A stretch of DNA of 5,193 bases, from assembly GCA_902470895.1 (NCBI GenBank), contig CABRID010000120.1, positions 1 through 5,193 of the forward strand, given 5' to 3'. A program made the position numbers and the translations under genes. Of this stretch, positions 4,686 through 5,193 are shown piece after piece. The notes below the pieces were generated by a model. It made no database searches. It saw only the letters and a program-made list of their open reading frames with translations, and was not told the DNA's origin. Source of the DNA: an uncultured Collinsella sp. (lineage in GTDB: Bacteria > Actinomycetota > Coriobacteriia > Coriobacteriales > Coriobacteriaceae). The number at the start of each line of letters is the position of its first letter. Position 1 is the first letter of the stretch.

Positions 4686-4871
4686 ATGGAGCCCGACACC
4701 TCTCGCGCAATCGGCGCGCGGCAAGGGTCTGGCCCATCTCATATGTTGCCAACGCTAACGGTGAACCTGAGCGCCCGGGCACATTCTTTGTTGGCTGAAA
4801 CCTGCATAGCAACTAGCGGAAGGCATCATCGAAGGAGTGTGCTGGAAAGCACCCGTCTCCTTAACTGTTAG
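4686..4871 (+). CDS. possible small hypothetical protein
   Basis: A 61-codon frame starting MEPDTSRAIGARQG. Its main support is a fair ribosome site, AGGTGG at 4673-4678, seven bases before the ATG, and the dyad just upstream that could regulate it. The product (rich in Ser, Arg, Ala, Leu) shows no domain, membrane segment or signal peptide that I recognise. The overlapping frame 4637-4798 looks about as protein-like, so at most one is real and quite possibly neither. The hairpin at 4832-4862 lies inside its 3' end. Confidence 0.2.
   Translation: MEPDTSRAIGARQGSGPSHMLPTLTVNLSARAHSLLAETCIATSGRHHRRSVLESTRLLNC
4832..4862 (+). other. stem-loop with a GGAA tetraloop
   Basis: AAGGAG 4832-4837 pairs with CTCCTT 4857-4862, and inside it GTGCT 4839-4843 pairs with AGCAC 4848-4852 around a GGAA (GNRA-type) loop, with CCGT bulged. 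The left arm is a Shine-Dalgarno-like sequence that the right arm would mask, but no start codon follows at a usable distance. Role unknown. Confidence 0.4.
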
Positions 4872-4888
4872 AAATGCAAGTTAATAAT
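4861..4888 (+). promoter_or_regulatory. possible promoter for the membrane gene at 5022
   Basis: TTAACT (4861-4866) and AATAAT (4883-4888) with a 16-base spacer match the sigma70 boxes in 4 and 5 of 6 positions. The region is locally AT-rich. A 9-base-arm dyad begins right after the predicted start of transcription. The leader to 5022 would be about 125 bases. Confidence 0.3.
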
Positions 4889-4896
4889 CTATGTGG

Positions 4897-4924
4897 TCGA
4901 TATGCCGTTAAACCCGCATATCGA
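4897..4924. promoter_or_regulatory. dyad in the leader of the membrane gene, possible operator
   Basis: TCGATATGC (4897-4905) and GCATATCGA (4916-4924) are perfect inverted arms around a 10-base centre (CGTTAAACCC). GGT and ACC flank it with a two-base offset, so an RNA hairpin could be slightly longer. Its place just downstream of the candidate promoter suits a repressor site. Confidence 0.45.
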
Positions 4925-5021
4925 TACCGTTCAGCCATTCGCCTCGCCCCCGCCGCGCGCATCTTCATTCAATCTGTTACTTTTAATCTAACGATTCTTT
5001 GAGGAATGCAGGTGCTTCTGA

Positions 5022-5193
5022 ATGTACTGTCGACTTCTTCTCAAACTAATCCTAAGAGACAAGGCCGTATGGATTTCCACGCTCGTTCTTGCTGCAGCCT
5101 TTTCCGTCCCCATTGCGTTCAATTCACCCATCTACGGCCCCTTCTTTATGAAGCAGGGCATGCAGGGCTTTGTCGACGCATTCAATACGCGCG
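5022..5193 (+). CDS. N-terminus of a membrane protein, possibly an ABC transporter permease (partial)
   Basis: The frame from ATG 5022 stays open to the window end (57 codons). It starts MYCRLLLKLILRDKAVWIS, followed by a hydrophobic stretch TLVLAAAFSVPIAF, then NSPIYGPFFMKQGMQ. A short basic N-terminus before one membrane helix and an extracytoplasmic segment is typical of permeases of the FtsX/MacB sort, but too little is visible to name a family. AGGTG at 5010-5014 lies seven bases before the ATG. A frame from ATG 5006 is also open but gives a Cys/His/Arg-rich product, so 5022 is preferred. A link to the two-component pair 2.6 kb upstream is an inference. Confidence 0.6.
   Translation, partial: MYCRLLLKLILRDKAVWISTLVLAAAFSVPIAFNSPIYGPFFMKQGMQGFVDAFNTR

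Noticed and set aside
4537..4812. Minus-strand frames of 65 and 91 codons
   Set aside because: No ribosome site, Cys/Arg-rich products without a domain, crossing the third dyad.

Overview
The window is the start of a draft contig from a GC-rich bacterium, most likely an actinobacterium of the gut Coriobacteriia type. That placement rests on codon style, the very GC-rich two-component pair and the mosaic of small accessory genes; it is an inference, not a proof. The first 47 bases are not biological. They are the tail of the Illumina P7 adapter, an 8-base index and the Nextera read-2/mosaic-end sequence.

Region 48-2378 is ordinary chromosome. It holds the 3' scrap of an unidentified reading frame, a good -35/-10 promoter (224-252), an OmpR/PhoB-type response regulator (280-942) and its membrane histidine kinase (969-2366). 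The two form one operon ending in a hairpin that overlaps the kinase stop codon. They make a complete phosphorelay: extracytoplasmic sensor, His248, Asp51 of the regulator, winged-helix DNA binding.

Region 2379-4380 is an accessory patchwork with visibly lower GC in places. In order it holds: a C-terminally truncated ribbon-helix-helix antitoxin gene with an intact ribosome site and palindromic operator but no toxin; a gene-poor stretch; a 174-base element of about 94% identity present twice in direct orientation (from 2910 and from 3806); between the copies a low-GC minus-strand gene for a DUF1648 (SdpI-like) membrane protein; a perfect palindrome of 24-base arms inserted in the second copy; and the 3' end of a broken gene followed by a strong intrinsic terminator.

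Region 4381-5021 has no convincing gene but is full of short dyads, notably six copies of a TGTCNGACA-like palindrome at 4497-4646 and a 9-base-arm dyad at 4897-4924. At 5022 a membrane protein begins and runs off the end, plausibly a transporter permease.

The strongest candidate for something undescribed is the duplicated element. It can fold into several stems, and three of the ten differences between copies keep base pairing only if the RNA is read from the + strand. The DUF1648 gene lies exactly between the two copies, and an A7 tract separates its best ribosome site from its reading frame.
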